From the NCBI RefSeq assembly GCF_000426505.1, contig NZ_AUFM01000019.1:1-64000 (forward strand): 64,000 nucleotides of DNA, given 5' to 3'. The translations under genes and the position numbers were made by a program. This DNA comes from Nisaea denitrificans DSM 18348 (lineage in GTDB: Bacteria > Pseudomonadota > Alphaproteobacteria > Thalassobaculales > Thalassobaculaceae). The notes beneath the pieces were generated by a model. It had not been told where the DNA came from, searched no databases, and worked only from the letters and a program-made list of their open reading frames with translations. Below, piece by piece: positions 63,520-64,000 of the stretch (position 1 is the first letter of the stretch; every line of letters starts with the position of its first letter).

Positions 63520-63957
63520 TATTGTTGTCCCGGAATAATGTCTGTTGTCGTGGTGGACTCGATATCGCGGAGCATGAAGGCTGAGTTTTCAAGCGTCAGT
63601 GCAGGACAGGCTGTTTGCTTAGAGTCATAGCTTGGGTCAGTACATTATCCTGATCAAGACAAACCGCTCTGTCGGCGAAAGTCTGACATCTCAATTCATG
63701 AAGGAAAGCGGAGGAGTGGCGTTCGAAGCGGCCGCCGACTTGTAGGCATTGCGGCCGACCATGACCAACATGGTCCTGGGACGAAGCACTCTGGGTAGAG
63801 GGTCGCACAGACGGGGGCAAGTTCGAAGTAGATGATATTTGCTCTGGATAAGAAAAAGCTCAGGAAAACTTGCTCCTCTCCCGGATTGCCAGCTTGCTAG
63901 CGCAGGGATCGAAACGCTAAATAGAACGCTGAAATTTCTTACCTAGTTAGCAGGTTG
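63520..63957. other. Intergenic region at the right end, about 440 bp
   Basis: No convincing gene is seen. Small ORFs here (for example 63596-63820, minus) have no domain, Shine-Dalgarno or biased codon use. The region holds the second copy of the 54-bp repeat (63774-63827) and then turns AT-rich up to the start of a plus-strand gene at 63958. Confidence 0.5.
63774..63827 (+). promoter_or_regulatory. Repeat element, copy 2: JUMPstart-like leader candidate
   Basis: Ungapped partner of 48791-48844 (40 of 54 identical). Reads GACGAAGCACTCTGGGTAGA in its first half and ends GGGGGCAAGTTCG. It ends 130 nt before the ATG at 63958, nearly the same distance as copy 1 from its gene, on the same strand. 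Confidence 0.45.
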
Positions 63958-64000
63958 ATGAGTAAATCTTATAAGCATCTGTATTTACCAATTGAGGAGG
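63958..64000 (+). CDS. Start of a gene cut by the right window edge
   Basis: An ATG at 63958 opens a frame that runs to the window edge as MSKSYKHLYLPIEE. GCAGG lies a few bases upstream. An additional AGGAGG at the very edge (63995-64000) is in frame inside this ORF and could instead be the ribosome binding site of a start beyond the window. The peptide start resembles surface-carbohydrate biosynthesis proteins that begin with a YLPIE-type strand, but 14 residues are too few to be sure. Confidence 0.4.
   Translation, partial: MSKSYKHLYLPIEE

Noticed and set aside
63596-63820. Minus-strand 74-aa ORF near the right edge
   Set aside because: No Shine-Dalgarno, domain or codon bias; it overlaps the repeat element.

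Overview
The window is a GC-rich, gene-dense chromosomal segment of an alphaproteobacterium, most likely a marine member of the Rhodospirillales or a close relative; genus is a guess. Supporting signs are the ECF sigma/ChrR-type regulator pair, a Fur protein without CxxC motifs, a PAS_5 protein, several TTG/GTG starts with strong Shine-Dalgarno sequences, DUF4347/RTX secreted proteins and an IalB-like protein. No rRNA, CRISPR array, intact insertion sequence or integrase is visible.

Layout. 1-7.3 kb: two DUF4347/RTX giant-type proteins (the first cut by the window edge) flank a TPR-glycosyltransferase gene. 7.5-16.2 kb: a DedA-like membrane protein, a GT2 glycosyltransferase, the dTDP-L-rhamnose operon rfbCBDA, an M23 peptidase and a large TPR protein with two GT2 domains. 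16.2-31.7 kb: mostly housekeeping genes (aspS, L-asparaginase, a SpoU methyltransferase, rlmN, queC, a Bax inhibitor-1 homologue, tRNA-Thr), an RTX metalloprotease, and a sigma/anti-sigma pair whose anti-sigma factor lacks the usual zinc ligands. 31.8-36 kb: a soluble GAF chemotaxis transducer, two poorly characterised proteins and Fur. 36-48.7 kb: a nearly complete cobalt-early (anaerobic-type) corrin ring pathway: cobB/cbiA, cobA, cbiD, cobK, cobM, a cbiG-cobJ fusion, cobI, cobL, cobH and cbiX. It is split by a DMT transporter and a strikingly AT-rich GSCFA-domain gene.

48.8-64 kb is a sugar-modification island and the most interesting part. It encodes a nucleotidyltransferase-kinase with domain order opposite to E. 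coli HldE, a Gfo/Idh/MocA oxidoreductase, a nucleotide-sugar-dehydrogenase homologue whose catalytic Cys is Asn, an SDR without its Tyr/Lys pair, a methyltransferase, a TPP-dependent E1 alpha/beta pair without E2/E3, a GMD-like dehydratase, further SDRs, a transaldolase, a SIS isomerase, a NodU-type carbamoyltransferase and an AT-rich 2-oxoglutarate dioxygenase homologue. Together these suggest assembly and decoration (methyl, carbamoyl, perhaps hydroxyl) of a higher-carbon or branched sugar for a surface glycan; this is inference.

A 54-bp imperfect direct repeat lies about 140 nt upstream of the first island gene (48791-48844) and again about 130 nt upstream of a gene that starts at the right edge (63774-63827). 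Its layout recalls the JUMPstart/ops leader elements of enterobacterial polysaccharide operons and may be a shared control element.
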